Below are positions 38,693 to 48,343 of a DNA stretch of 64,000 bases, one piece after another. The notes under the pieces are model-generated. The model made no database searches. It saw only the letters and a list, made by a program, of their open reading frames with translations, and was not told where the DNA came from. Position 1 is the stretch's first letter; the number at the start of each line of letters is the position of its first letter. Source of the stretch: an uncultured Porphyromonadaceae bacterium (GTDB lineage: Bacteria; Bacteroidota; Bacteroidia; Bacteroidales; Muribaculaceae); the NCBI GenBank assembly GCA_947177185.1, contig CAMWTJ010000001.1, positions 62,001-126,000 on the forward strand, given 5' to 3'. Made by a program: the position numbers and the translations under genes.

Positions 38693-40066
38693 ATGAATAT
38701 AACCAAGGAGCCTCTGACGTCTACATCTGCGAAGATTGTAGTGAAACTCGACGAGGCAGACTACGCAGACAAAGTGAAGGCCGAACTCAAGCGTATCGGC
38801 CAGACCCATGTGATTCCCGGCTTCCGTAAGGGCCACATCAGCATAGACCAGCTCCGCCGCCGTTTCGGCAAGGAAGTGAAGAGCGATGTAATCAACCGTG
38901 AGTCGGCTCATGCTGTCTATGACTATATAGAGAAGGAAGGCATGCACGTACTCGGCAATCCCGTAGCGCTCAACGTGACCGAAATCAACCTCGAGGACAA
39001 AGATTATACCTTTGAGTACGAAGTGGCTCTCGCACCCGCAATCGACGTCAAGCTCGACAAGGAAGTGACTCTCCCGTTCTACAATATCGCCGTCGACGAC
39101 AAGATGGTAGAGGAGCAGGACAAGCAGCTCCGCGAGCAGTTCGGCAGCCAGGGCCCTGCTGAGGAAACCGACGAACGTGCGGTAGTGAAAGGCACCATCA
39201 TGCAGCTCGACGAAAACGGCAACGTGCTCACCACCGAAGATGCCATCCAGGTAATCGACGGAATCGTTGGTCCGTTCACTTTTGCCGATAAAGATCAGGC
39301 CGCTCTGTTTATGGGCAAGAAGGTGGGCGACAAAGTGCGTTTCAACCCCGCAAAAGCCGCAGCTGACAATGCAGCTGAACTCGCATCGATGCTCCACATC
39401 GAAAAGGATGCCGCAGCTGAGGTGAAGTCTGATTTCGAATTTGCGATATCCGAAATCATTGTCAACCGTCCCGCCGAGCTCGGAGAAGAGTACTACAACA
39501 ATGTGTTCGGTCCCGACAAAGTGCACAATGAAGAGGAATACAAGCAGGCTCTGAGCAACATGATTGCCGGCCAGCTGCGTCCCAACTCCGAAGCGTTCTT
39601 CAGCGAAACCGCCCACAAGTATCTTGTTGAGAAATATTCCGACATGGAGCTTCCCCTCGATACTCTCAAGCTCGTCCTCAAGGCCAACAACCCCGAGGAA
39701 TTCACCGACGAGAACATCGACGAACGCATGAACGAAATGGTGCCCGGCCTGAAATGGCAGCTCATCAGCGACGCTGTGTGCAAGGCTCTTGATGTGAAGG
39801 TAGAGGAAGCTGACCTGCTTTCGCGTGCCACCGCTATCGCACGCCAGCAGTTCGCACAGTACGGCATGTACAACATCGACGAAGAAACAATCGCCGACAC
39901 TGCCAAGCGCATCCTCGCCAACGACGACTATCGCAGCCGCATCTACGACGATACACGCTTCGGCAAAATGTACTACGCTATCCGTCAGGCTGTGACTGCC
40001 GACGAAAAGACTGTCACCCTCGACGAGTTCAAGAACCTCGTGGAAGAGGCTCACAAGGAAGCGTAA
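38693..40066 (+). CDS. tig: Trigger factor
   Basis: Ribosome-associated chaperone of 457 residues. The N-terminal ribosome-binding domain holds the signature HVIPGFRKGHISIDQLRRRFG (standard GFRxGK loop region). The middle PPIase-like domain (about 155-245) and the long C-terminal helical arms follow. Codon usage is smoother and richer in major codons than in neighbours, as expected for high expression. It precedes clpP-clpX as in many bacteria, but has its own terminator. Confidence 0.94.
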   Translation: MNITKEPLTSTSAKIVVKLDEADYADKVKAELKRIGQTHVIPGFRKGHISIDQLRRRFGKEVKSDVINRESAHAVYDYIEKEGMHVLGNPVALNVTEINLEDKDYTFEYEVALAPAIDVKLDKEVTLPFYNIAVDDKMVEEQDKQLREQFGSQGPAEETDERAVVKGTIMQLDENGNVLTTEDAIQVIDGIVGPFTFADKDQAALFMGKKVGDKVRFNPAKAAADNAAELASMLHIEKDAAAEVKSDFEFAISEIIVNRPAELGEEYYNNVFGPDKVHNEEEYKQALSNMIAGQLRPNSEAFFSETAHKYLVEKYSDMELPLDTLKLVLKANNPEEFTDENIDERMNEMVPGLKWQLISDAVCKALDVKVEEADLLSRATAIARQQFAQYGMYNIDEETIADTAKRILANDDYRSRIYDDTRFGKMYYAIRQAVTADEKTVTLDEFKNLVEEAHKEA

Positions 40067-40084
40067 GCCACAAATACATAAAAT

Positions 40085-40126
40085 AATGCTGCAGGAAGCC
40101 GCGCGCGGTATCCTGCAGCATTTTTA
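40085..40126 (+). terminator. tig intrinsic terminator
   Basis: A 12-bp stem (AATGCTGCAGGA with TCCTGCAGCATT), a GC-rich 14-nt loop, then TTTTTATTGC. Confidence 0.8.
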
Positions 40127-40147
40127 TTGCCTTAATTATATCGAGCA

Positions 40148-40179
40148 TTTGCAAATTGCCGATTTTTTTATTAACTTTG
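40148..40179 (+). promoter_or_regulatory. clpP-clpX promoter
   Basis: TTTG (40148-40151), 20-bp spacer, TAACTTTG (40172-40179). 5'UTR of about 85 nt. Confidence 0.75.
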
Positions 40180-40269
40180 AATAATTAAAATACAAAACCA
40201 ATACAATACACAACCTCTTTGCCTCTTGCTCCGCCGGAGCATTACGTAAGAAAAATCTACCAATAGGAT

Positions 40270-40962
40270 ATGACTGATAAAAATGATTTCCGCAACTATG
40301 CCGTGCACCATCTCGGCATGAACGGCCTCGCGCTCGACCAGTTTACCTCGGCTACGTCGCGGGCCATAACCTCAAGCTATATCTCTCCCACAATCATTGA
40401 GGAGCGCCAGCTCAATGTGGCGCAGATGGACGTGTTCTCGCGACTGATGATGGACCGTGTCATTTTTCTCGGCACAGACGTGAACGACTATACTGCCAAT
40501 GTGATACAGGCCCAGCTCCTGTATCTCGACAGCGCCGACCCAGGCAAGGATGTGAACATCTACATAAACTCGCCCGGCGGTAGCGTTTATGCCGGCCTCG
40601 GTATCTACGACACCATGCAGTATATTCAGAGCGATGTGTCCACCATATGCACCGGCATGGCAGCTTCCATGGCCGCCGTGCTGCTCGTGGCCGGCACAGC
40701 CGGCAAGCGCTTTGCGCTCCGCCATTCGCGTGTGATGATCCACCAGCCCATGGGAGGTGCGCAGGGTCAGGCCAGCGACATCGAAATCACCGCCCGCGAG
40801 ATACTGAAGCTCAAACATGAGCTTTACAGCATAATCGCCGGCCACAGCGGTCAGCCCATAGAGAAAGTGGAGCGCGACAGCGACCGCGACTACTGGATGA
40901 CCTCCGAGGAAGCGAAAGAATACGGCATGATTGATACAGTACTTGTAAAAGCCCAGCACTGA
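40270..40962 (+). CDS. clpP: ATP-dependent Clp protease proteolytic subunit
   Basis: Tetradecameric serine protease, 230 residues. Catalytic Ser in [11 protein letters not shown], His in [16 protein letters not shown], Asp in [14 protein letters not shown]-like [10 protein letters not shown]. An N-terminal extension of about 35 residues precedes the usual [12 protein letters not shown] start, as seen in other Bacteroidetes; it may be a propeptide. The stop TGA overlaps the clpX ATG by 1 base. Confidence 0.95.
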   Translation: MTDKNDFRNYAVHHLGMNGLALDQFTSATSRAITSSYISPTIIEERQLNVAQMDVFSRLMMDRVIFLGTDVNDYTANVIQAQLLYLDSADPGKDVNIYINSPGGSVYAGLGIYDTMQYIQSDVSTICTGMAASMAAVLLVAGTAGKRFALRHSRVMIHQPMGGAQGQASDIEITAREILKLKHELYSIIAGHSGQPIEKVERDSDRDYWMTSEEAKEYGMIDTVLVKAQH

Positions 40963-42203
40963 TGCCACGTAAGAAACAGATATGCTGCATGTTCTGCGGC
41001 CGTACTCCTGCCGACGGAGCTACTATGGTGCCGTCGCCCGCCGGCGATGCCGCGGTTTGTCTTGACTGTGTGGAAGCCATTCATGAAATGGTGCGCTCCG
41101 AAGCCGACGCCAAAGCCACCGGCAAGCCGATGGAGGGCAGTCTGGCGGAAGTGCCGCGCCCGCACGAAATAAAAGCGTTTCTCGACCAATACGTTATCGG
41201 TCAGGACGAAGCCAAGCGCTATCTCTCGGTGGCCGTCTACAACCACTACAAGCGTCTGATGCAGCCCGATTCGATGGACGATGTGGACATCGAGAAGAGC
41301 AACGTGATACTGGTAGGCCCGACGGGTACCGGCAAAACGCTTTTGGCCAAGACCATAGCAAGACTGCTTAATGTGCCGTTCACAATCGTGGACGCGACCG
41401 TGCTGACACAGGCCGGCTATGTGGGCGAGGATATTGAGAGCCTGCTCACACGTCTGCTTCAGGCTGCCGACTATGATGTGGACCGCGCCCAGCGTGGCAT
41501 TGTGTTCATAGACGAGATAGACAAGATAGGCCGCAAGGGCGACAATCCGTCCATCACTCGCGACGTGAGTGGCGAAGGTGTGCAGCAGGGTCTGCTTAAA
41601 CTGCTCGAAGGCTCCGTGGTGCTGGTGCCCCCGCAAGGCGGCCGCAAGCATCCCGAACAGAAAATGATAGCCGTTGACACCAAAAACATTCTGTTTGTCT
41701 GCGGCGGCGCCTTCGAAGGCATTGAGCAGAAAGTGGCACACAGGCTCAACTCGCGTGTGGTGGGCTACGCTACGGACAACAAGGTGCGACGCATCCGCCC
41801 CGAGGACTTTATAAAGTATGTGGCGCCGCAAGACCTGAAAAGCTACGGCCTGATACCTGAAATCATAGGCCGTCTGCCGGTGATTACGCATCTCGAGGCC
41901 CTCGACCGCGCGGCATTGCTGCGTGTGCTCACAGAGCCGCGAAACGCCATCACGCGCCAGTACGAAAAGCTTTTCGCTATGGACGGCGTAAAACTGAAAT
42001 TCGCTCCCGACTGCCTGGACTATATAGTCGACAAGGCTGTGGAGTTCAAGCTCGGTGCGCGCGGTCTGCGCAGCATTGTCGAAACCATAATGGTCGACGC
42101 CATGTTCGAGGTGCCGTCGCAGGATATCTCAGAATATACCGTCACACGCGAATACGCAGAAAAACGTGTCGATGCCGCACATCTTGACGCAGCATCGATA
42201 TAG
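40962..42203 (+). CDS. clpX: Clp protease ATP-binding subunit ClpX
   Basis: AAA+ unfoldase of 413 residues. The N-terminal zinc-binding domain has CMFCG and CLDC. Walker A is [15 protein letters not shown], Walker [12 protein letters not shown], then the ClpP-interacting and pore segments GYVGED and RKHPEQ. Sensor-2 is [11 protein letters not shown]. Directly coupled to clpP. Confidence 0.96.
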   Translation: MPRKKQICCMFCGRTPADGATMVPSPAGDAAVCLDCVEAIHEMVRSEADAKATGKPMEGSLAEVPRPHEIKAFLDQYVIGQDEAKRYLSVAVYNHYKRLMQPDSMDDVDIEKSNVILVGPTGTGKTLLAKTIARLLNVPFTIVDATVLTQAGYVGEDIESLLTRLLQAADYDVDRAQRGIVFIDEIDKIGRKGDNPSITRDVSGEGVQQGLLKLLEGSVVLVPPQGGRKHPEQKMIAVDTKNILFVCGGAFEGIEQKVAHRLNSRVVGYATDNKVRRIRPEDFIKYVAPQDLKSYGLIPEIIGRLPVITHLEALDRAALLRVLTEPRNAITRQYEKLFAMDGVKLKFAPDCLDYIVDKAVEFKLGARGLRSIVETIMVDAMFEVPSQDISEYTVTREYAEKRVDAAHLDAASI

Positions 42204-42285
42204 GCGAACAATAGGAACAATTTAATAATCACCCGACAGAAAAACCAACCGACTTCGCATTATCACAACGCTAAAACCGGCCACC

Positions 42286-44463
42286 ATGACAACACCCCTC
42301 TCACTCTCCGAGGCCCTGAAGCGCTACTTCGGTTTCGATTCATTCAAAGGCAACCAGCAGGCTATAATCAACAACTTGCTCGAAGGACACGACACGTTTG
42401 TGCTCATGCCCACGGGCGGAGGCAAATCCCTGTGCTATCAGCTGCCGGCCATGATTATGGACGGCACAGCCATAGTGGTGTCGCCGCTCATAGCTTTGAT
42501 GAAGAATCAGGTAGACGCGATGCGTGGCTTCAGTGAGAACGATTGCGTGGCCCATTTCCTGAATTCGTCGCTCAACCGCGCCGCCATCGACCAGGTGAAG
42601 GCCGACGTGCTGTCAGGCCGCACAAAACTGCTGTATGTTGCGCCCGAATCGCTTACGAAAGAAGACAACATAGAGTTTCTCAAGCAAGCTAAGATTTCGT
42701 TTTACGCCATAGACGAGGCACACTGTATTTCGGAGTGGGGGCATGATTTCCGCCCTGAGTACAGACGCATCCGTCCTATCATAAACGAAATCGGCCCGCG
42801 GCCGCTGATTGCTCTTACGGCAGCCGCCACCCCGAAGGTGCAGCACGACATACAGAAAAATCTCGGCATGAACGAAGCGTCGCTGTTCAAGTCGTCGTTC
42901 AATCGCACGAATCTTTATTATGAAGTTCGTCCGAAAACGAAAAACATCGACCGTGATATAATCCGCTTCATAAGCCAGCGACGCGGAAAGAGCGGTATAA
43001 TCTACTGCCTCAGCCGCAAGAAGGTGGAAGAACTGGCCGAGTTTCTGAAAGTCAATAATATAGCTGCTCTGCCGTATCATGCCGGCATGGACAGTGCGAC
43101 GCGTTCGGCCAACCAGGATGCCTTCCTGCTCGAGAAAGTGGATGTGATAGTGGCCACGATAGCGTTCGGCATGGGCATAGACAAGCCCGATGTGCGCTAC
43201 GTGATACACTACGACATGCCCAAGAGCCTCGAAGGCTACTACCAGGAAACAGGGCGTGCCGGCCGCGACGGAGGAGAAGGCTACTGCCTCACGTTCTATG
43301 CCTACAAGGACCTTCAGAAAATGGAGAAATTCATGCAGGGAAAGCCTGTCAACGAACAGGAGATAGGCAAGCAGCTGCTCCTTGAAACGGCGTCGTATGC
43401 GGAATCGTCGGTTTGTCGCCGTCGCTCCATACTGCATTATTTCGGAGAGGAATATGCCGAGGAAAATTGTGGAAACTGCGACAACTGCCGGGACACAAAA
43501 AAGAAAGTGGAAGCTAAGGAAGATTTGCTTGCGGTGCTTGACACGATCACCGCTCTTAAAGAAAAATTCAAGGCCGATTATATAGTCGACGTGATGCGCG
43601 GACATGCCAATGCTAAAATGCGCGACTACGGTCACGACGAACTTGACGTGTTCGGAATCTGCCAGGGCTCGGACCCGAGGCATATCAACGCAGTGCTGCG
43701 TCAGGCCATACTCGCCGGATACATCGAGCGCGACATAGAGAATTACGGACTGCTGCGCATCACCGACGCCGGACGGGCGTTCATGGCGCGTCCCAAGTCG
43801 TTCAAGATTGTGGAAGACAACGATTTTGAAGAAGAGGAGGAAGAGGAAGCCAAAGCAGGCTCAGGCTGCGCGGCAGACCCGCAGCTATATGCCATACTGG
43901 TGGCCTTGCGCAAAAAAACTGCCGCAAAACTCGACCTGCCGCCGTTTGTGATTTTCCAGGAACCCTCGCTGGAGGCTATGGCCACGACTTATCCCATCAC
44001 CATAGACGAGTTGCAGAACATACCCGGAGTGGGCGCAGGAAAGGCCAAACGCTACGGCGACGAGTTCATAAAGGTCATCAGAACATATGTCGAGGACAAC
44101 GAGATAGAACGCCCCGAGGACCTGCGCGTGCGCAAGGTGCCTATGCCGGGCAATCTCAAGATATCCATCATACGAAGCATCGACCGCAAAATCGACCTGC
44201 GCGAGGTGGCCTCGTTCAACGGACTGGAATTCGATCAGCTGCTGGACAATATCGAGGCTATTCTTAACGCCGGCAATAAGGTGAATATCAAATATTTCAT
44301 AGACGAGATACTCGACCCCGACGAGGAAGAAGAAATCATAGACTATTTCCGCGAGAGCCAAAACGACGACCTGCAGAGCGCCTGTGCCGAACTCTGTCCC
44401 GACTATACCGAGGAGGAGGTGCGTCTGGTACGAATAAAATTCCTTTCGGAATTCGGTCACTGA
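42286..44463 (+). CDS. recQ: ATP-dependent DNA helicase RecQ
   Basis: 3'-5' DNA helicase of 725 residues. Motif I is MPTGGGKSLCYQLPA, motif II YAIDEAHCISEWGHDFRPEY, motif VI QETGRAGRDG. RQC zinc cysteines lie around CRRRSILHYFGE...CGNCDNC (about 375-400), a Glu-rich acidic loop near 515, and an HRDC domain (about 530-605). About 100 further residues follow, common in Bacteroidetes RecQ. The 82-nt gap after clpX shows no promoter match. Confidence 0.95.
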   Translation: MTTPLSLSEALKRYFGFDSFKGNQQAIINNLLEGHDTFVLMPTGGGKSLCYQLPAMIMDGTAIVVSPLIALMKNQVDAMRGFSENDCVAHFLNSSLNRAAIDQVKADVLSGRTKLLYVAPESLTKEDNIEFLKQAKISFYAIDEAHCISEWGHDFRPEYRRIRPIINEIGPRPLIALTAAATPKVQHDIQKNLGMNEASLFKSSFNRTNLYYEVRPKTKNIDRDIIRFISQRRGKSGIIYCLSRKKVEELAEFLKVNNIAALPYHAGMDSATRSANQDAFLLEKVDVIVATIAFGMGIDKPDVRYVIHYDMPKSLEGYYQETGRAGRDGGEGYCLTFYAYKDLQKMEKFMQGKPVNEQEIGKQLLLETASYAESSVCRRRSILHYFGEEYAEENCGNCDNCRDTKKKVEAKEDLLAVLDTITALKEKFKADYIVDVMRGHANAKMRDYGHDELDVFGICQGSDPRHINAVLRQAILAGYIERDIENYGLLRITDAGRAFMARPKSFKIVEDNDFEEEEEEEAKAGSGCAADPQLYAILVALRKKTAAKLDLPPFVIFQEPSLEAMATTYPITIDELQNIPGVGAGKAKRYGDEFIKVIRTYVEDNEIERPEDLRVRKVPMPGNLKISIIRSIDRKIDLREVASFNGLEFDQLLDNIEAILNAGNKVNIKYFIDEILDPDEEEEIIDYFRESQNDDLQSACAELCPDYTEEEVRLVRIKFLSEFGH

Positions 44464-44484
44464 TTGCATAATTGAATTAAAAAC

Positions 44485-45909
44485 ATGAACACTCTCACAT
44501 CACTATACAGAGAAACCGTCGGTTCTGACCCGACACGTATAGAAGGCCTTGCGTCGTCAGGCTCCAACCGTCGTTACTACCGTCTGTGCGGTGAGCGCAA
44601 CCTTGTGGGTGTGCTTGGCACCAGCCGCGAGGAGAATATTGCGTTTATAGAGCTTTCGCGCCATTTCGGACAGCGGGGACTGCCGGTGCCTGAGGTGGTG
44701 GCGGTCAGCGACGACGAGATGGCTTATCTGCAGAGCGACCTTGGCGACACCATGCTGTTCGACGCCATAGAGAAAGGCCGCCTTACGAGGGCTTTCTCGG
44801 CCGAGGAAAAAGAGCTGCTGGCACGCACCATACGCATGCTGCCGGACGTGCAGTTCAACGGTGCTGTCGGACTTGATTTCAGCAAGTGCTATCCGTTGCC
44901 GCAGTTCGACACGCGCACGGTGATGTGGGACCTCAATTATTTTAAATACTGCTTCCTTAAAGCCACGGGGCTGGAATTTTCCGAAGACCGTCTGGAGGAC
45001 GATTTTCAGGCCATGGCTGAGGTGCTGATGCGCTCGATGAGCAGCACGTTCATGTATCGCGACTTCCAGTCGCGCAACGTGATGCTCCGCGACGGCAATC
45101 CGTATTTCATTGACTACCAAGGCGGCCGAAAAGGCCCCTATTTCTACGACGTGGCTTCGTTTCTGTGGCAGGCCAAAGCCAATTTCCCGGAATCGCTGCG
45201 GCGCGAGCTTATAGGCGAATACATCGATTCTCTCCGGCGCTACGTGCCGGTGGATGAGGTGTATTTCATGGAGCAGCTGCGCCATTTCGTCCTGTTCCGC
45301 ACGCTTCAGGTGCTCGGCGCTTATGGCTTCCGTGGCTATTTCGAGAAAAAGCCTCATTTCATGCAGAGTGTGCCTTTTGCGGTGGCCAATCTCCGCGAAC
45401 TTCTTGAAAAACCGTTTGCCGAATATCCGTATCTCACGCAGGTGCTGCGCAATCTTTGCGACATGAAGCAGTTTTCTGCGGAAGCAGGCAAGCGCGCGCT
45501 CACTGTAAAAGTGATGAGTTTCGCGTACAAGACCGGCATACCCGCCGACGAGAGCGGCAACGGCGGCGGCTTCGTGTTTGACTGCCGCGCTGTGAATAAT
45601 CCCGGTAAATACGAGCGTTACAAGCCATTTACGGGTCTTGACCAGCCGGTGATCAAATTTTTGGAAGACGACGGCGAGATTACCGCTTTTCTGGAAAACT
45701 GCTACAATCTTGTGGATGCGTCGGTAGCCCGATATGTGGAGCGCGGTTTCACTAATCTCATGGTGTGTTTCGGATGCACCGGCGGCCGACACCGCTCGGT
45801 GTACAGCGCGCAGCACATGGCCGAACATATCAATAAGAAATTCGGCGTGAAGGTGGAGCTCATACACCGCGAGCAGCAGATAGAGCAGACACTGGCAGCA
45901 CGCAACTGA
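44485..45909 (+). CDS. Predicted amino-sugar kinase (AmgK-like) fused to a RapZ C-terminal domain
   Basis: A 474-residue two-domain protein. Residues about 1-325 are an APH-fold kinase: nucleotide loop SSGSNRRYYRL, catalytic loop FMYRDFQSRNVML, metal motif YFIDYQGGRKGPYFYDVAS. Residues about 335-470 match the RapZ C-terminal domain: VKVMSFAYKTGIP, LTGLD-like FTGLDQPV and FGCTGGRHRSVYSAQ. The next gene is a MurU-like nucleotidyltransferase sharing one base, the AmgK-MurU pairing of the cell-wall sugar recycling route, so the kinase likely acts at C1 of MurNAc/GlcNAc (inference). E. coli RapZ uses this domain to sense GlcN6P and bind sRNA; its role here is unknown. Confidence 0.85.
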   Translation: MNTLTSLYRETVGSDPTRIEGLASSGSNRRYYRLCGERNLVGVLGTSREENIAFIELSRHFGQRGLPVPEVVAVSDDEMAYLQSDLGDTMLFDAIEKGRLTRAFSAEEKELLARTIRMLPDVQFNGAVGLDFSKCYPLPQFDTRTVMWDLNYFKYCFLKATGLEFSEDRLEDDFQAMAEVLMRSMSSTFMYRDFQSRNVMLRDGNPYFIDYQGGRKGPYFYDVASFLWQAKANFPESLRRELIGEYIDSLRRYVPVDEVYFMEQLRHFVLFRTLQVLGAYGFRGYFEKKPHFMQSVPFAVANLRELLEKPFAEYPYLTQVLRNLCDMKQFSAEAGKRALTVKVMSFAYKTGIPADESGNGGGFVFDCRAVNNPGKYERYKPFTGLDQPVIKFLEDDGEITAFLENCYNLVDASVARYVERGFTNLMVCFGCTGGRHRSVYSAQHMAEHINKKFGVKVELIHREQQIEQTLAARN

Positions 45910-46697
45910 TGAAAGCGATAGTTTTTGCCGCCGGCCTCGGCACGCGGCTTGGCGCGTTCACCAAAGAGCACCCGAAAGCGCTTGTGGAAATAGGCGGAGT
46001 GCCTATGCTCGAGCGTGTGTTGCTGAAACTGCGAGCGGCGGGAATAGAGGAGGCGGTGGTCAATGTGCATCATTTTGCCGGGCAGATAATAGACTTTCTT
46101 GAGTCGCGCGGCAATCTGGGCATGCGGATTCATGTGAGTCACGAGAGCGAACTTTTGCTTGAAACCGGCGGCGGGATTCTCGCTGCCGCACGCTATCTGT
46201 GTGGCGACGAACCTGTGCTGGTGCATAATTCCGACATACTCACCGATTTCCCGATAGCCGAGATGGCCGCTTGCCACAAATCGTCGGAAGCCGAGGCAAC
46301 TCTGCTCGTGGCGGAAAGGGACACATCCCGATATCTGCTGCTTGACGACTCTATGGAAATGCAGGGCTGGACCAATATTGCCACCGGCGACGTGCGGCCC
46401 GATGCGTCGGCCCGGGAGCGTGGCACGCTCAGGCGCGCGTTTGGCGGAGTGCATGTGGTTTCGCCATCGATGTTCGGCAGCCTTAAGCGGTACAACGACA
46501 TGCTTGTTTCGAAAGGAGCCGAGGCCGACAGCCGCGGCCTCTGTCGCTTCTCAATCATGAATTTCTATATCGACACTTGCCGCGACAGTCTTTTTAAGGG
46601 TTTTGAGCCTTCGGCGCCGTATATGTGGTGCGATATCGGCAAGCCGGAGAGTGTGGAGCGCGCGCAGAAAATGATTTGCGGGCTTCGGGATTCGTGA
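45909..46697 (+). CDS. Sugar-1-phosphate nucleotidyltransferase (MurU-like)
   Basis: A 262-residue Rossmann-type transferase. Signature AAGLGTRLGAFTKEHPKALVEIGG, a metal/sugar site around VLVHNSDILTDF, and ETGGGILAA. The length and pairing with the upstream kinase fit N-acetylmuramate-1-phosphate uridylyltransferase of peptidoglycan recycling. A mannose-1-phosphate guanylyltransferase activity is the main alternative, since the family signatures overlap. Translationally coupled to the kinase (TGATG). Confidence 0.82.
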   Translation: MKAIVFAAGLGTRLGAFTKEHPKALVEIGGVPMLERVLLKLRAAGIEEAVVNVHHFAGQIIDFLESRGNLGMRIHVSHESELLLETGGGILAAARYLCGDEPVLVHNSDILTDFPIAEMAACHKSSEAEATLLVAERDTSRYLLLDDSMEMQGWTNIATGDVRPDASARERGTLRRAFGGVHVVSPSMFGSLKRYNDMLVSKGAEADSRGLCRFSIMNFYIDTCRDSLFKGFEPSAPYMWCDIGKPESVERAQKMICGLRDS

Positions 46698-46747
46698 TTT
46701 AACCATTATTTACATACGTGTGCACGCATGCGGCACACATGCTGCCA

Positions 46748-46755
46748 TATCTTTG
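46748..46755 (+). promoter_or_regulatory. -7 box (TATCTTTG) before the 83-residue orphan
   Basis: Exact TAnnTTTG match, 25 nt before the ATG at 46781. No clear TTG element upstream. Confidence 0.45.
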
Positions 46756-46780
46756 CCGTATAACACTAATATACGGCATT

Positions 46781-47032
46781 ATGGCAACTATCAGCACAGA
46801 CGACATACTTTTCGCATCCGCTACCCAGGGAGGACGCTATCTGGCCAATATACGCATGAGCGGCATAAGCACTACGGGCTGTGCGCTTGCAGAGTTGCGC
46901 CGCCTGATAGGCGGTGTGTTCGGACTTGTTCAGATTACGCTGCGCAATGCCACACAGGGCTGGAGCCGTAGCATATCGCTGTATATGGACGAGACAAAAC
47001 CGGCGGAGGGTGTGCAGCTCTGCCTGTTCTGA
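46781..47032 (+). CDS. Small conserved-looking protein of unknown function (83 residues)
   Basis: The track ORF begins at a GTG at 46718, but ATG 46781 (MATISTDDILFASATQGG) follows a -7 box and gives 83 residues. No signal peptide or membrane helix is seen. The core reads like a small alpha/beta domain: RYLANIRMSGISTTGCALAEL, then VFGLVQITLRNATQGWSRSISLYM. I do not recognise a named family; similar short proteins with an LRN-TQGW-like motif seem to occur in Bacteroides, from memory only. It stands alone, convergent with the rubredoxin gene. Confidence 0.65.
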   Translation: MATISTDDILFASATQGGRYLANIRMSGISTTGCALAELRRLIGGVFGLVQITLRNATQGWSRSISLYMDETKPAEGVQLCLF

Positions 47033-47050
47033 CTGCAAGCCCACTCCGGC

Positions 47051-47086
47051 AAAAAATAACCGCGGCAGGCTCGGAGCCCGCCACGG
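47051..47086. terminator. Terminator between the orphan and the hrb gene
   Basis: Interrupted 11-bp stem CCGcGGCaGGCTC / GAGCCcGCCaCGG at 47060-47086, with AAAAAA at 47051-47056 that becomes a T6 tract for the minus-strand operon. On the + strand TATT follows. Confidence 0.7.
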
Positions 47087-47114
47087 TATTATGCACGGCG
47101 TCTGAACGGTGGTG

Positions 47115-47783
47115 CTATTTCAGCTCCCGGAAATGCGAGCGGTCTACTCCGCACAGCGGGCACACATAGTCGTCGGGCAGCTCGCCGTCCACTTCGACCA
47201 CATAGCCACACACGTCGCACTCGTAGCGGCGCTTGGTGGCGGCGTTCGGTTTTTCAGCCGGCTTCTCATCGCTGCCGTTGGAGTCGCCTGTGCAGTAGGT
47301 AGGAGCGCTTTTAGGCGCTTTGCCTTTGACCACACGGTGGTAGTATTCGTAGGTCATGGGAGTACCGCTGCCGGGTATGGTATCGGTCAGACGGGCTATC
47401 ACAAGTACGTGTGTTTCGCAGTCCACAAACTGTTCGGCCTGAAGAAACAGCCGTCCGGCAAATTGTCCTTTGACGTATGGTGCGCCTGCCGCTACCTCGT
47501 AGCCGAAATTCTCGTATTTGTCGACATCTCTGCTGCACAGGAAGCCGAAGCGGCCTATTATTTCGGGATTGGTATCCTCGGCCACAATGGAGAGTGAGAA
47601 ACGCTTGAACTCGCGTATGGCGTCGAGCGTATAGTTGCTCTTGTTCAGAGATATTGCGAGCAGCGGACGCTCTGACGTGACCTGAAAACAAGTGTTGATC
47701 ACGCAGCCTACGGCCTTGCCGTCCTTGAATGCGCCCACAACATACAGGCCGTAGGTGAGTTTTTGAAGCACGGAGAGATTCAT
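47115..47783 (-). CDS. High-molecular-weight rubredoxin (flavin reductase domain plus rubredoxin)
   Basis: A 222-residue electron-transfer protein. Residues about 1-155 form a flavin-reductase-like FMN-binding domain ([35 protein letters not shown]). A short linker leads to a C-terminal rubredoxin with CDVCGY and [11 protein letters not shown]. Known homologues pass NAD(P)H electrons to rubrerythrin or flavodiiron proteins for O2/peroxide reduction. I start at ATG 47783; the track start is a TTG overlapping rbr. It lies 4 nt after the rubrerythrin stop, in a PerR-led operon. Confidence 0.92.
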   Translation of the reverse strand: MNLSVLQKLTYGLYVVGAFKDGKAVGCVINTCFQVTSERPLLAISLNKSNYTLDAIREFKRFSLSIVAEDTNPEIIGRFGFLCSRDVDKYENFGYEVAAGAPYVKGQFAGRLFLQAEQFVDCETHVLVIARLTDTIPGSGTPMTYEYYHRVVKGKAPKSAPTYCTGDSNGSDEKPAEKPNAATKRRYECDVCGYVVEVDGELPDDYVCPLCGVDRSHFRELK

Positions 47784-47787
47784 ACCT

Positions 47788-48330
47788 TTAAAAATTATCG
47801 GGTTTGATTTCAAAATAGCTGCGCGAGTGGTGACACACGGGGCATATTTCCGGGGCCTGCCGTCCGATTACGATGTGGCCGCAATTGCGGCAGATCCATA
47901 CGGTATCGCCCTCGCGCGAGAATACAATGCCTTTTTCGATGTTTGTGAGCAGACGGCGATAGCGCTCCTCGTGGTGGCGTTCGATGGCGGCCACGGCTCT
48001 GAATTTGGCTGCTATCTCGGCAAAGCCTTCTTCTTCAGCCTCGCGGGCCATGCGGTCGTACATGTTGGTCCACTCGAAATTTTCTCCTTCGGCTGCTTCT
48101 TTCAGGTTGGTCATAGTATCGCCGATTTCGCCGCCGTTGAGGAGTTTGAACCACATTTTGGCATGTTCTTTCTCGTTGTGTGCGGTTTCTTCGAATATGG
48201 CTGCAATCTGCTCATAGCCTTCTTTGCGCGCCTTCGATGCGAAGTAGCTGTACTTGTTGCGTGCCTGCGATTCGCCTGCGAACGCTTCCATGAGGTTTCG
48301 TTCGGTTTTTGTTCCTTTTAAATCTTTCAT
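47788..48330 (-). CDS. rbr: Rubrerythrin
   Basis: Peroxide reductase of 180 residues. The four-helix diiron domain has ligands in [25 protein letters not shown] and [12 protein letters not shown]. The C-terminal rubredoxin-type FeS4 site has ICRNCGH and [11 protein letters not shown]. Middle gene of perR-rbr-hrb, 13 nt after the perR stop. Confidence 0.96.
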   Translation of the reverse strand: MKDLKGTKTERNLMEAFAGESQARNKYSYFASKARKEGYEQIAAIFEETAHNEKEHAKMWFKLLNGGEIGDTMTNLKEAAEGENFEWTNMYDRMAREAEEEGFAEIAAKFRAVAAIERHHEERYRRLLTNIEKGIVFSREGDTVWICRNCGHIVIGRQAPEICPVCHHSRSYFEIKPDNF

Positions 48331-48343
48331 AGGTCAGATATAT

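Noticed and set aside
38561-40054. 497-residue minus-strand ORF opposite tig
   Set aside because: Antisense of a highly expressed, codon-biased gene, which commonly leaves the opposite frame open; no protein signature.
44557-45867. 436-residue minus-strand ORF opposite the AmgK-RapZ gene
   Set aside because: Shadow frame without motifs; the + strand frame has two clear domains.
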